From assembly GCA_015680685.1 (NCBI GenBank), contig MNCI01003573.1, positions 454,713 to 518,712 on the forward strand: a stretch of DNA of 64,000 nt. Reading direction: 5' to 3'. The notes beneath the pieces are model-generated. The model saw only the letters and a program-made list of their open reading frames with translations, was not told the origin of the DNA and did no database searches. This DNA comes from Gnetum montanum (Eukaryota; Streptophyta; Gnetopsida; Gnetales; Gnetaceae). This document shows positions 24,323-34,900 of the stretch, piece by piece (the first letter of the stretch is position 1; every line of letters starts with the position of its first letter). A program made the position numbers and the translations under genes.

Positions 24323-25203
24323 TGATAAATTGTGTTTTTTTAATGCTATGATATCGGGGTTGCCACAATATTAGGTACACAATATTGGATACGCAATATC
24401 GTGGCCCAAGATGCGATATCATACATTTGATATCACAAGTTTACTCCTAGGTCTATAAATATAGCACCCAGGCACACAATTGGAAGGAGGTTTTTTGGCA
24501 GTTAAGCAGTGAAACTCTTGAAGTTTGTCCATTTGAAAATTAGAATATTTTCCAAGTGCTTGCAATAGGAGGTCTAAGTGTGAACAGATCTTTATTCAAG
24601 CATTGATGTACCTGAGCACACCATTGTGTTGGAAATAAAGACAAACTCTTTGATCCATTCCTTGCAACACTTGAGACTTTCTTTCCTATGCATTTATATT
24701 TCATGCAATTTACATTAATGTTATTCATGCAGTAATTAATTTTGATCAATCAAGAAAATCATTAAATTACCCAAGCACGACCCCTTCGAGCATATGTGTG
24801 ACACTTGGTAGCTGAGAAACGATTAGTATTTGATAGCCTAGCAGTGTTTGCATAAAGTTTAGGATGTGTCCAGAAAGTCGAAATGGTTACTTATGTTAGG
24901 CTAGATTAGACTATAGTTTACTTAGTAATTAATCTCTCTTACTTTTAATCACTCTTACTTTTATTCTTGTTCTAAGTGAGTAATTCCACAAAAACACAAA
25001 ATAATAAAAATCTTATGCCTCAGTCACACTTAACCATACAATTGCATTCCAAAAGTGGGACTGAGAAGATAACAAATGAACAATACACACACACTAGTTA
25101 GCTATAGTGTACTTAGTAATTATAGTCTATAGAATTTGACCGGATTGCATGTGAATGCCTATGATTCATATGGTTGGGCATAGGAGTACCTTGCCACTCA
25201 TCA
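24323..25203 (+). repeat. 3' LTR of element D
   Basis: Starts TGATAAATTGTG and ends CACTCATCA, co-linear with the 5' LTR. It shares the TATA box (CTATAAATA, 24453-24461), the GATAT/AATAT cluster and AATAAAG near 24644. Confidence 0.93.
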
Positions 25204-25208
25204 CTAAG
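25204..25208. other. Target-site duplication of element D, right copy (CTAAG)
   Basis: Exact repeat of 15101-15105. Confidence 0.95.
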
Positions 25209-26041
25209 GATATTAGAGTGTTGGCCATTGAACATGAAAATAGAAATTCCATACTCTTAGATTCATTAGAGCAAGTATGAAAAAATAAGGAAGAGCATAC
25301 AAGTTAAATAAAGATGTTATTAGACCATAAGCAAAGATCTAAGGCAATAATATGGTCAAACACAATGCTTCTTCCCATGCATATTGGATAGAGAGAAATA
25401 AAGCTATGAAATTCCAAATGATACTAATGAATAGGAAGTGTTTATCCTTAATAATTTTATACTTGATGACTAGTCTAAGAAATTTAGCAGTAGCATGCAA
25501 GAGTTGGGGCATCAAGCAGAAAATCAATAAGTGGTAGTACAAAATAAAGTACTGTAAACTACTAAAGGAGAATAAATGTTTTTTTGTAGATAGAGGAAAA
25601 AAGAGTTTGTTTATTAAATAGATGAATCTGGAAGAGTTATTTGAAGATTTTGTATATATTGTTGTAATTACCACACTAGAAGAAGAGAAAAGGAGTCCTG
25701 AAGAGGAACGTGTAGTAGAAAGGGAAGATAATGATATCTCCCAAAAGGAGCTAAAGGCCTATGAAGAAGAGTGGGTAGTTATTCTATTGAAGATTCCAAG
25801 CTCATCATTTGACAAATTGGACACCATCAATCTAAGCTTGAAGAAGATAAAACAATAGATTTAGCAAATTTATAAAGAAACACAAGGCTATTTTATTTGA
25901 GGAATAAAATAATATAAATATAACTTTTTTATCTTAATTCTATGTGTAGACCTAAGAGAAAGTAGCCAAAGACTAGCAAAAGAACTAATTCTAATGTAAA
26001 TTGATGAAGAGATAGAGGAGGAACCTACTGGAAAAGAATAA
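25209..26041 (+). pseudogene. Antisense multi-exon gene of element A, 3' portion
   Basis: Once element D and one CTAAG copy are discounted, the frame ending NFSFNYPK at 15105 continues as DIRVLAIEHENRNSILLDSL from 25209. A frame from 25352 to 25858, with two stops, encodes basic then very acidic helical sequence (LEEEKRSPEEERVVERED near 25680). A last exon starts at 25950 after acceptor CTATGTGTAG and ends LAKELILM, stop, IDEEIEEEPTGKE with TAA at 26039-26041. An E-x2-N ... L-x-D-H-K spacing near 25230-25330 resembles the corresponding exon of the gene in element B, weaker than the main match. No known domain. The 3' end lies close to the protease end of element A, as in element B. Confidence 0.55.
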
Positions 26042-26779
26042 GATTGTTAAACATCATTTTTTATATTATTTCTGCATCGTTTGTATTTGACTTAAAAATT
26101 TTATAAAATGTTAATTGTATTTGACATTGAAATAATATGTCATGTCATAAGTTATGACATGTGTTAATTTTATAAGTTTAATTAGAATAAAATAAAAGTT
26201 ATTTTTGATGTTAATTTTAGCATAACTATTTATTGTGTATTGATAGCTACAATCAATGTGGTGCATTAAAGCTAACAACTGCTTATTAAATTAATATTTC
26301 CTACTAATAATAAGAAATTAAAAGGAAAATTTTAAGTAAAAAAAATAATATCAATTTTTATTCACTAATCATCATTACATGATGATAGCAAACTATAGGA
26401 AAATAGTTAAAGAGAAATCCTAATAGGTGCTAGGAAACATCTACAACTTACTGACAAACAAGAATAAGAAAAGAACTTATGCATCTAAGGTTATCATATT
26501 CACAATGAATTTTTCAGCAATTGAATAGAAAGAATATTAGTAATCCTTCTTCTTAGGTAAGGATATATCTAGTTCACTAAAGCCTAAGTCAACAAATTCA
26601 ACGTTATAAAAAGACTCGTTAGCCAAGTTTATTAAGTTGGTCATAATCTTGGAGTTTTAGGAATAGGAAGGGACTATAGACTTGCCTATAGGCTTAAGTT
26701 TAATATTAGCTAGTATGCTACTAGGCTAATAAGAATGTACTTCTTGGTCTAAGAAAGAAACCTTTGGGATTTATTTGTT
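26042..26779. other. Spacer between antisense gene 3' end and protease of element A
   Basis: AT-rich sequence without a domain. It should hold the 3' UTR and polyadenylation site of the plus-strand gene and the C-terminal extension of the minus-strand protease. Minus-strand traces of gag-pro sequence (serine- and leucine-rich) continue to about 26540. Confidence 0.4.
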
Positions 26780-27160
26780 GGAAGAAATAAATATCTCATG
26801 GTTGCAAATAGGGATGTGTATCTCCTAATGTATATGAGAAGATACATCTTAAGTTGAGCTAGCCAAGGACATCCTAGTATACCATTAAAACCAAGTCACT
26901 TGTGTATCACTATAAAGAAAACTTTAAATTGTATAGCATTGCCTTATATGAAAGGTAATCTAATGGAACCTATAACCTCTACTCACATACCATTAAATGA
27001 AATAACATTTGTACAAGTCTTATTTAAACTTACCTAATCATGAAGACCAAGATGTTTGATAATAGCTCATATGATCATGTTTGATCAAGCACTGTTATCA
27101 ACATGTATTAGAAAAATAATAGCGTATGGAGATATTTTGATGATGATATAATGTGGAAGC
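26780..27160 (-). pseudogene. Aspartic protease of element A
   Basis: Minus-strand translation from about 27140: IHVDNSA, then AIIKHLGLHD, VISFNGM, VEVIGSIRLPF, and near 26870 LGFNGILGCPWLAQLK. This order (VDxGSS-type active site, IGxIxLP flap side, LGRPWL block) is typical of Tat-lineage protease. The active-site Gly is Ser (VDNSA), and several stops interrupt it. Confidence 0.8.
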
Positions 27161-27539
27161 TGAAAAGTATCTCCTATCTTTAAATTAGTCTTGATGTTCT
27201 TACCATGGAAGTGTAGACTCTCTAATTCATACTAAAGAACTTGAAGAAAGAAAGATATAGCTTTTGTTCAAGCAAGAATATCAATTAGGATCATGATTTT
27301 CTTAAGATCATATAGTGTAGCATGATATTATTTGAGGTTACAAAAAGATTAGACAAGGATAACTTAGTACCTTTAGAAACAAAGAGTACCTCATTGGTAT
27401 GTACTCCTTTGAGGTTTGCATTTTTGACTTGAAGAGAAACCAACTAAGGGAGCATTATTTTGTTCCTTTGAGAAAGGAGAAATACCTATAGAAGTTGATG
27501 TTTCTTTCTCTTCCTTGGTAACCTTATTAGCCTTATTAT

Positions 27540-28300
27540 GAACTGACATGAATTTCTAGCTATTGTGTTGAATAACTACTTATTCAATGTACTTGGAAGC
27601 TAGGAAAGTATCATTCAAAGAGTGAGGCTTAGGATAAGCCATCCTTTTTTGAATGTAATTAATAACTACTACTTCAAAGATGTCTTGAAAATGATATTTC
27701 TCTAAATGATATAGTAGTTTCATTGATGTCATCATCCATCGAGAAATGAATTTATCAGTGGGCTCATTCAAAGCTTGTTTGATGCCAACGATATGTTGGT
27801 ATATGAGGTATATTGAACTTGAAGCATTTAATGAAGTTTGCAAGTAGTAGTTCCATAGAGGTGATAGATCCATGTGCTAGAAATCTATACCATTCTAAAG
27901 ATTTATTAGAAAGATATTTTTAGTAATATTCTAGCACAATATATGGGTAAGAATCTAGAAGCATACAATCATTCTTGAACATAACCACATGATTCATGGG
28001 GTCTCCCATTTCTCCATTATACTTAGTGAAATAATATAGTAAAACTTCCTTAGGTAAGATTAGCAAAGAAATTGTAGAGTTGATGGGATCATTTAAGATC
28101 TTGTCTAAGGAAATAGAAGAATTTTGTTACAAGTTGAATACCTTTGCTATTTTGTTTTCTTTGTTTTGAAGATGGACCATAACATCATTGAGTAATGTAA
28201 GTAGTTTTTGATCTGCTCTAGGGACATTGATGGTAGATGAACCCATAGTAGTAGTTGAAGAGGTTAAGGAAGGACACACATAAGGAATTGATATAGAAGA
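27540..28300 (-). pseudogene. gag of element A
   Basis: A 97-codon open stretch (27873-27580, minus strand) encodes the C-terminal half of the retrotransposon gag domain: IKQALNEPTDKFISRW, then an F-x-D-I-F-x-V-V-V-I-N-Y-I-Q-K segment and a PHSLNDTFLASKYIE block. Relatives have Q-x-E-x-L-R-x-F-x-x-R-[WF] here. Upstream sequence to 28300 is more decayed. Gag would form the particle. Protease follows downstream on the same strand. Confidence 0.75.
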
Positions 28301-29435
28301 AATGAGAATACATAGGTAGCTTGGAAAATGCTAAATGGATATGAAGTAGGAGCAAAAAGTAGAAAAGGTATGAATTAAGATATGATAGGTTATAGTTAAG
28401 GGATGGAGTGGGTAGTTCCAAAGAGTGGAATAGAGAATTAAAAAATGAAATGTGGATTACTAATATTATTAGGTGAAATAGTTTGTATGGTAAAAAAAAA
28501 GTTGTAGGAAGGCTAAATGATTCAATTTTAAGTGGAATAGACTCTAGTGCAATACCTTAAGCATTTGAGATGTTGATGTTATGGATGTGATGAAAGTGAA
28601 GGTTGCTTTTGCCAAGCTTATTTGTTGGTTGCTCTTCATCTTCATTTATTAAATGGATATCTAACTCAAAGGTAATAGTTCCTCTCCCTACTTTTAGAGT
28701 GGTGTAGACCAAAAGACTAACCCAAGATGTTATTCATCTTAGCTTCTTTGATCTATAGGTGAACATGTTCCTAGATCTTCTCTTGCTTCATGATGAATTT
28801 TTCTATCTCCTTAGCTTCCTTATCATCCAATTCAATTGGATAATCTAGATTAGAAAGGAAAGAAGATCGCTGGTTAGCATGCTGATACTACATCATAAGT
28901 TGAACATATCATATGTCAAGATATAGTCCAACTCCTATTTGACATAAGCTATTTTGTAGCTCTTCATGTTCAATCCACTTGAGAGCACTTGATTTCTCAT
29001 TAACTCCATTAGATTCTAGATTTTAGAGAAGCTTAAAGTAGATGAGGAGGCCATAACAATAATTTTAGAAATGATGTGACCTCACAAGGCTCTTCCCAAT
29101 GTGTTGGTTTATCCTTGAAAATAGGTTTATACTTGAAACAAAAGGTGAGACACTTCAATTTCAAAGAGAACACTGAAATCCTAGAGAAATAATGTGATGT
29201 TAATCTTTTGACATGGCACATCAGTGAAAGTTAGATAGTAAAGAAAGCCTTTAAATGAAGTTAGATTTGTAGGCAAAATGATGTAATGTTAGCATATTAA
29301 TGTAACACATCAGCAACACTTAGAAAATAAAAGAGAAATAGGAAAATGTTAAAATCACAAAAAGCTAAAACAAAGAAAAAATCTTAAAAACAACATTTAG
29401 TTCTATGAAGATTCTTCTTCTAGCACTAGAAAGAT
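28301..29435 (-). other. gag N-terminus and leader region of element A
   Basis: Around 28.9-28.65 kb the minus strand encodes charged sequence (DYPIELDDKEAKEIEKFIMK), probably the gag N-terminus. Near 29.1-29.35 kb two related blocks about 85 bp apart share AATGT.A..TTA..CAT...A(T/C)(G)..ACATCAG. The primer-binding site was not identified. Confidence 0.4.
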
Positions 29436-31230
29436 GTTATGGTAGGAATCATCATAATAATGGAATTCAACACAACATAACAAAAATTTAGTAAGACAAT
29501 CTCATCGTCACCAAATGATCTAGAAAAGCTAAACTTTCAAATAATCTCCCTCAAATTGAATCGATATCAATGGAAAAATTTGAATGGAAAAATTTTATTC
29601 ACTTTCAAATAATCTCCCTCAAAATAATCTCCCTCAAATTGAATTGATATTAATAAGAATCAATATTAATGGAAAAATTTTATTCACTTAATAATGTACA
29701 CAATTTTATTCCTTTTTCCACTCCTTGAGATTAACTCTTATTATTTGGATAGGAATCCACATATAACTCTATTAGGAAGGCCCTTCCTATGATTAATTTG
29801 GCTAAAACATCACCTCATAAGGTTTGATTCATTTGGTACAAGAATTTCTTACAAACTCAAGGTATTGACCTTTCCTATGTTCTAAGGATCTGAGATGCAT
29901 TTTTGCATCAAAGTCATTCCCTAACTTGCTCTTGGATTAGCTTCCATGTTGCTTATACTTTACTATCCTATCCATTAGAAATTTTTTATTCCCCTCATCC
30001 CCATAATTAAACTAGGATATGTATCATACCTAGGTTAATTAGTAAAAATGTAATATATAATTGAAAAGTGGGCTAGCTAAGTGGATATACCAAAAAGCAG
30101 AAATTTCCATGGGTTTTATGTATCCACTATTATGCAGTGTACTGATAGCCTTGGGCCTTGCAAACATTAGTATCCATAATGGTCCATCATATTAGGGATC
30201 TTGGCTTATAGAAGGCATAATGGGAAATGCATGTAAGACCATAGTAGTAAAAGTACCACTAGACATAATAGATTGTTGCTCAAAAAGAAAGAGATGGAAG
30301 ATAATCAAAAAAAGAGAAGCAAAAATAGGAATACACAATACTCTTTAAGGTAAGAAGTAACATGAGGCATGGGACAAAATAATCCAAGTAAGAGAAGTGG
30401 GAAAAAATGAAAGAAAGTAGTAAAACACCTCATAAGATAAATCAATCTGCCAAGTCTAATGTCATACTCTAGATTAAAGATGATAGCTGAGAAAGTAAGT
30501 GTGAAAAATTATTACTCCATCCTTAGACACTTGCTTATAGAAGGAGGTTCTTAATGCTAAAAATGTGAACCATGAGCAATTTTCCTTGTAAGGTTCTTAT
30601 GTGAGTGTGTCCCTACTCATGATTGAAGATTCTTATGGGACCTTGTTACTTATATTGGCTTTTTAAAAATCAAATATGACCTTCTTCAATCATGAGGTTC
30701 TTGTGGGGGCATATGTTCTCTTTGAATGTATGTGATTGTGGCTCACTTAATTACTGATGACATTTCTTATGCTAGAGACACCCTTATGGCTAGTCCCAAT
30801 ATGACACATCCTTTTCTTCTTATTGACTTATCAAGAAGGTAATTACTAGAACAATTGATCAATGTTCAAGATCCAAACTTGGTTATTATTCCTATGATTC
30901 ATGAAACTTAGAAACTTAAAGAATAATGTAAAGAAAAATAATAATTAATTGGCATCATTTATTATTTTATTAATCTAAGGCTCATCCTTAGATGAATTTT
31001 GGATTGAAATTGACCTATCTCAAGGTAGGTAGAGTTGTCCTTATTCCTTGCATTCTAGACATGATGCTAATGAATTCTTTAAAGTCCCAACTAATAATAG
31101 AATTTGCTACTATCCTCTACATTTTTCAAGGCAAAATTTGTAGACTAAAATACTTTATTTATTATAGTAAAATATGAAATAAGGCTCTCTTTGAAGGTTA
31201 CCACCCATGGCTTGGACTTCTAGTTAACTT
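29436..31230. other. Unresolved LTR-like or non-coding region
   Basis: TGTTATGGTAGGAATCATCA at 29436 nearly repeats the sequence at 6911 and may be the inner edge of element A's 5' LTR. A small local duplication, CTTTCAAATAATCTCCCTCA, occurs at about 29536 and 29603. No coding domain on either strand. The 3' end of element C must also lie here, but no matching LTR pair was found. Confidence 0.35.
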
Positions 31231-31239
31231 GTTTCATTT

Positions 31240-32462
31240 CCTTTATCATCCTTGAGATAAGTTGGTTCACTTAGCTCTACTAGTTCATCCTCTCCTAGTT
31301 CCTCAATGTGATGTTAATGATATACCTTAATTCTTTGGCCATTGACTAGAAATGTAGTTGATGAATCATTAATAGGTGAAATTAAAATAGTTCCATTATC
31401 ATGGGGTTGTACCACTAGATAAGGGCCTTCCCATTGAGTTGTTAACTTACTTGGAAAGTTATGTAATCTTATATTATACAAAATAACTTTATCACTTATT
31501 GAAAAATGTTTCTTAAAAATGTTCTTATCATGTACACTCTTATTTTTTTTTATAATTTTTTCTCATCAAGGGAATTCAACCTCATTTCATCAAGTTCATG
31601 TATTTGAATCATTCTAAAGTCATGACTTGTTTCTTCATCAAAATTCAGTTATCGTGCTAATCATAAGGATAGGTATTTGATATCTATGGGCAATAAACAT
31701 TGTTTTCCATAAACCAATTAAGAAGGTGAATAACCTAAACTTGGTTTATATGTAATTCTATAAGCCCAAAGTGCATTTGGTAATTTCTAAGACCATTCTT
31801 TCTTTTTAGCACATACTATTTTTTTTTATTAACTTTTGTTTGAGGATGATAGGAAGTATCTATCTTATGTTGAATTCCACAATATATAAGGAATTTTTCC
31901 ATTATTCTACTTACAAAATGGGTTTCTTGATCACTTATGATTACCCATGGAGTTCCAAATTCTACGAAAATATTTTCTCTAAGGAAAGCTATGACTACTT
32001 TAACATCATTTGATGGGATGGATTTAGCTTCTACCCACTTAGTAACATAGTTTATAAAAACCAAAATTAATTGACATCCATTAGATGGTGGAAATGAACT
32101 TACAAAGTTTGTACCCCACACATCAACTAGTTTAGTTATTAAAATTAAATTTAGTGGCATTTCTTGTATTTTAGTTATGGCCCCTATTCATTGGCATTTA
32201 TCACATTCCTATACATATTTATGTGCATCTTTAAATTGTGAAGGCTAATAAAATACACTTTGAAAGATTTTGACAGCAATGTATCTACTACCAAATTGTT
32301 CACCTCCAAGGTCATCATGACACATATGTAGAATTTATTATTGCTCATCCTTAGCCACACATCTTCTTACTACATTATCTTTACATATTCTATAAAGGTA
32401 TGGTTCATTCCAAAGGTATTTAGAGATTTTTCTTAAGAAAGATTTCTTTTTCTCTTTACTCC
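31240..32462 (-). pseudogene. Integrase of element C
   Basis: The zinc-binding region (HMCHDDLGGEQFG and ECDKCQ, minus strand, about 32.33-32.19 kb) leads to an open core at 32160-31816: VDVWGTNFVSSFPPSNGCQ, YVTKWVEAKSIPSND, FGTPWVIISDQETHFVSR, ending TSYHPQTKVNKKK, where the usual GQ-x-E is lost. The WGIDF Asp is Asn; the second Asp (ISDQ) is present. The C-terminal domain (VILYNIRLHNFPSKL, then TQWEGPYLVV and FLVNGQRIKVY) runs to about 31.3 kb. It would have integrated the element. Confidence 0.88.
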
Positions 32463-32463
32463 A

Positions 32464-33090
32464 TTAGGTTGGGGTTTTCATAGTGGTAAGGTAGTTTTCT
32501 ATATTAGCAAACCAAGGATCAATCCTTATGGAAAAGAGTTTTTCATTAGGGAATTCATCATGAAATACTCCTTTTGTCCTATTTTCATCCCTAGTTTCCA
32601 ATCTGTAATGATTATTTGCCACAACATTTTCTCTACCCTTTTTATCTACAATGTCAAGGTTAAATTCTTGGAGTAATAGGCACCATCTCATTATTCTATC
32701 ATTTTCTATTTTTTTAGTAGCTAAAAATTTAATGGATGAATGATTAGTGTAAAATCTAGTTTTATATCCTATTAAATAATGTCTAAATTTATCCAAATCA
32801 TACATAATGACCAATAGTTATTTTTCGTAGTTGTATAATTTATTGGGCTTGATCTAAACTTTTAGGCACATAATAGATGACTCGTAGCTTATTATCTATA
32901 TATTGTCCTAAGATTGCCCCTACAATAGTGTCATTAGCATCGCACATCAAATCAAATGAAAAATCAAAAATAGGTGCATTAAGTATAGGAGTAGTGATTA
33001 CTATTTTCTTTAGTTTTGAAAATGATTCTTGAGAATCATTAGTCCATACGAAAGAAACATCCTTTTCTAGGAGTGTGTAAAGTGGTTTAG
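32464..33090 (-). pseudogene. RNase H of element C
   Basis: Minus strand: the open stretch 32814-32464 contains LDKFRHYLIGYKTRFYTNHS, where the catalytic Y-T-D-H-[SA] is Y-T-N-H-S, and then LLLQEFNLDIVDKKG. The N-terminal part (33.09-32.82 kb) is recognisable but interrupted by stops. Same G-to-A loss of an active-site Asp as in elements A and B. Confidence 0.82.
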
Positions 33091-33129
33091 CAATTTTTGA
33101 GAAATCTTTAATAAATCAGCTATAATATC

Positions 33130-33930
33130 TAGCATTATCAAGAAAGGATCAAAGAGTCTTTAAGTTAGTTGGAGATAGGAGTGTAGATATTACTTTTACT
33201 TTTTCCTCATCCATTCTTATCCCATCCTTAGAAATAACATGTCCGAATACTATGCCACTTGTAACCATTAAATGGCTCTTTTCCCAACTCAATTTTATAT
33301 TTTTATCAAAACATCTATCTAAAACACATTCTAAATGTTGTAATGTTTGTCCATAAGTATTCCCATAGACTAAAAAATCATCCATAAATACTTTCACATA
33401 ATCTTCTAACATATTAGAGAATAGTAATATCATGGCTCTTTGGAAGGTAGTAGGTACATTACAAAGGTCAAAAGGCATTTCTCAGTAAGCAAAAGTTCCA
33501 TATGAACATGTAAAAGTTGTTTTATGCTAGTCCTGAAGTGTAATGGATACTTGATTGTAACCACTACACACATCCAAAAAATAATAATACTCATGACCTT
33601 CTAATTTCTCCAAAATTTGTTTTGTGTAAGGTAAAGAAAAATGACCTTTCTTTGTGTTTTGGTTAAGCTTCCTATAATCTACACAAACTCTCCATTTTCC
33701 ACCCTTTTTAGGAACTATAGTTATAGGACTTGTCCATTCACTATCGGCTATTGGATAAATAATTGCTTCTTTCCAAAGTTTTGAAATTTCATTCTTAATG
33801 ATTTGTTTTAAAGCTAAATTGTTGCATCTAGGGGGAATTCTTACTAGTTTGACATTGTCTTCTAGATAGATGTGATGTTGGTAGATGTTGGGTGAGATTC
33901 CTTAATGAAGGTCCTCATAACTACATGAAA
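33130..33930 (-). pseudogene. Reverse transcriptase of element C
   Basis: The best-preserved RT in the window. On the minus strand: RIPPRCNNLALKQIIKNEI (about 33.83 kb), then SEWTSPITIVPKKGGKWRV, a YRKLNQNTKKGHFSLP block, YYYFLDVCSGYNQV, TFTCSYGTFAY, then the open stretch 33478-33149 with MPFDLCNVPTTFQRAM, catalytic VFMDDFLVYG with both Asp, SWEKSHLMVTSGIVFGH and DGIRMDEEKVKVI. The few stops replace probable Gln or Arg codons. Confidence 0.92.
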
Positions 33931-34900
33931 ATGCCTTAGAATTTCTATTTAAATATTCTAATAATTTTTCTTCTTTCTCATCAAAAACTTGGGAATTTAT
34001 TATTAATAGTTTATTATGGTAAAGGAAAATATACTTAATAGTACTAGGTAATTCTCTAAGATCTAAAGAATCATTATTTGATGGCTGAATTATTTCTCAA
34101 ATATTTCCTAATCCCAAATTAAAAATTTGGTTAAGAAGGTATTGTTGTTATTTTATAGAGGGCTCTAAAGGTCCTTCCTCAAAATTTTTTAGTACTAATG
34201 TTTCCCTATCTTGTGTCATTGTTGAAGTGGGTATTATGTAGTGCACTCTTACTTCTTTTAAATCGTGATTCAATTGATCCTTTTTTGTTTTATCATATAT
34301 GTTAAGCATAAAAGTAAGATCATCAAAAGATAACTAGAGTTTCCCTTATCTACAATTGATTACCACATCAAATATTGCTAACCAAGGTCTACCTAGTATG
34401 ATGGAAAAACAATTTAGACCTTTACTTCCAATACTACAAAATCAACCATGTATTTTTCTCTTTCAACCTCTACTATTAAATCTTCCACTACTCCTATAGG
34501 TTTTACATTAGAACCATTAGCCATAGATATTGTTATGTTTACCTTTCTTATATCCTATAAATCAAGTGGCCTAGCCATTTTAAGTGGCATGATATTGATA
34601 TTAGCTCTTAAATCCAATAGGGCATTCTCAATAGTCTATCCATTTATCTTAACTAGAATTGTAGGAACCTGTAGATCTTGGTATTTTGGAACTTCATGGC
34701 CTTTTATAAGTTGAGACAAATTATCAACCAAATAAACTTGCTTAGGAATATTTTCTTTTGTTTTCTTTGTGCATAGTTCCTTTAAGTATTTAGCATAAAT
34801 AGGGGTGTCCTTTACAACTTGTTCTAAAGGAATATGCAAATATAACTCACTAAATATTTTTTCTATATGGGCTTTGGTTGTAAATTCCTCTTGCAAATGT
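33931..34900 (-). pseudogene. Protease and protease-RT linker of element C
   Basis: The minus-strand open stretch 34896-34636 (KIFSELYLHIPLEQVVKD, then YAKYLKELCTKK) matches the segment that precedes protease in Athila polyproteins. Protease continues to about 34410 as LLDLRANINIMPLKMA and IGVVEDLIVEVE, with VDFVVLEVK. The active-site Asp is present but the following residues (DLRAN) depart from DLGAS, so activity is doubtful. 34.4-33.93 kb is linker. Confidence 0.78.

Larger units (their letters stand above)
15106..25203 (+). mobile_element. Element D: full-length Athila-like Ty3/gypsy retrotransposon
   Basis: Two LTRs (15106-15972 and 24323-25203) flank a primer-binding site, gag, protease, RT, RNase H, integrase, a 2-kb non-coding tail and a G-rich polypurine tract, with an exact CTAAG target duplication. 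The LTRs differ at roughly one base in ten by eye, mostly transitions, so it is an old insertion. Lineage: the RT wording (FMDDF, then LKRC and HLMVQEGIVLG) and the TGGCACC-type primer-binding site resemble Athila-group elements. All ORFs carry stops. It inserted into an exon of the plus-strand gene inside element A. Confidence 0.95.
6911..29461 (-). mobile_element. Element A: Tat-like Ty3/gypsy retrotransposon carrying an antisense gene
   Basis: On the minus strand the order is gag (about 28.3-27.5 kb), protease (27.16-26.78), a long interval, RT (10.56-9.78), RNase H, an archaeal-type second RNase H (9.23-8.90) and an integrase tail (8.6-8.5). A dual RNase H is diagnostic of the Tat lineage of plant gypsy elements. 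The protease-RT interval (10.7-26.5 kb) holds a plus-strand multi-exon gene, itself split by element D; removing D leaves about 6 kb. Tentative limits come from a near-identical 26-bp direct repeat (TGTTAT[T/G]GTAGGAATCATC and following bases) at 6911 and 29436, which may be the shared LTR end. No full LTR pair could be aligned, so both outer limits are uncertain. Confidence 0.6.

Noticed and set aside
25339-25674. Minus-strand open frame of 111 codons
   Set aside because: It overlaps the plus-strand antisense-gene frame, which has splice sites and continuity across the element D insertion; the minus frame shows no domain.
12321-26041. Identity of the antisense genes as a known plant mobile domain or transposase
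   Set aside because: I compared remembered signatures of the plant mobile domain and common transposases and saw no convincing match, so no function is assigned.
34448-34714. Plus-strand open frame of 88 codons in element C
   Set aside because: It is the complement of the element C protease, which is the recognisable product.
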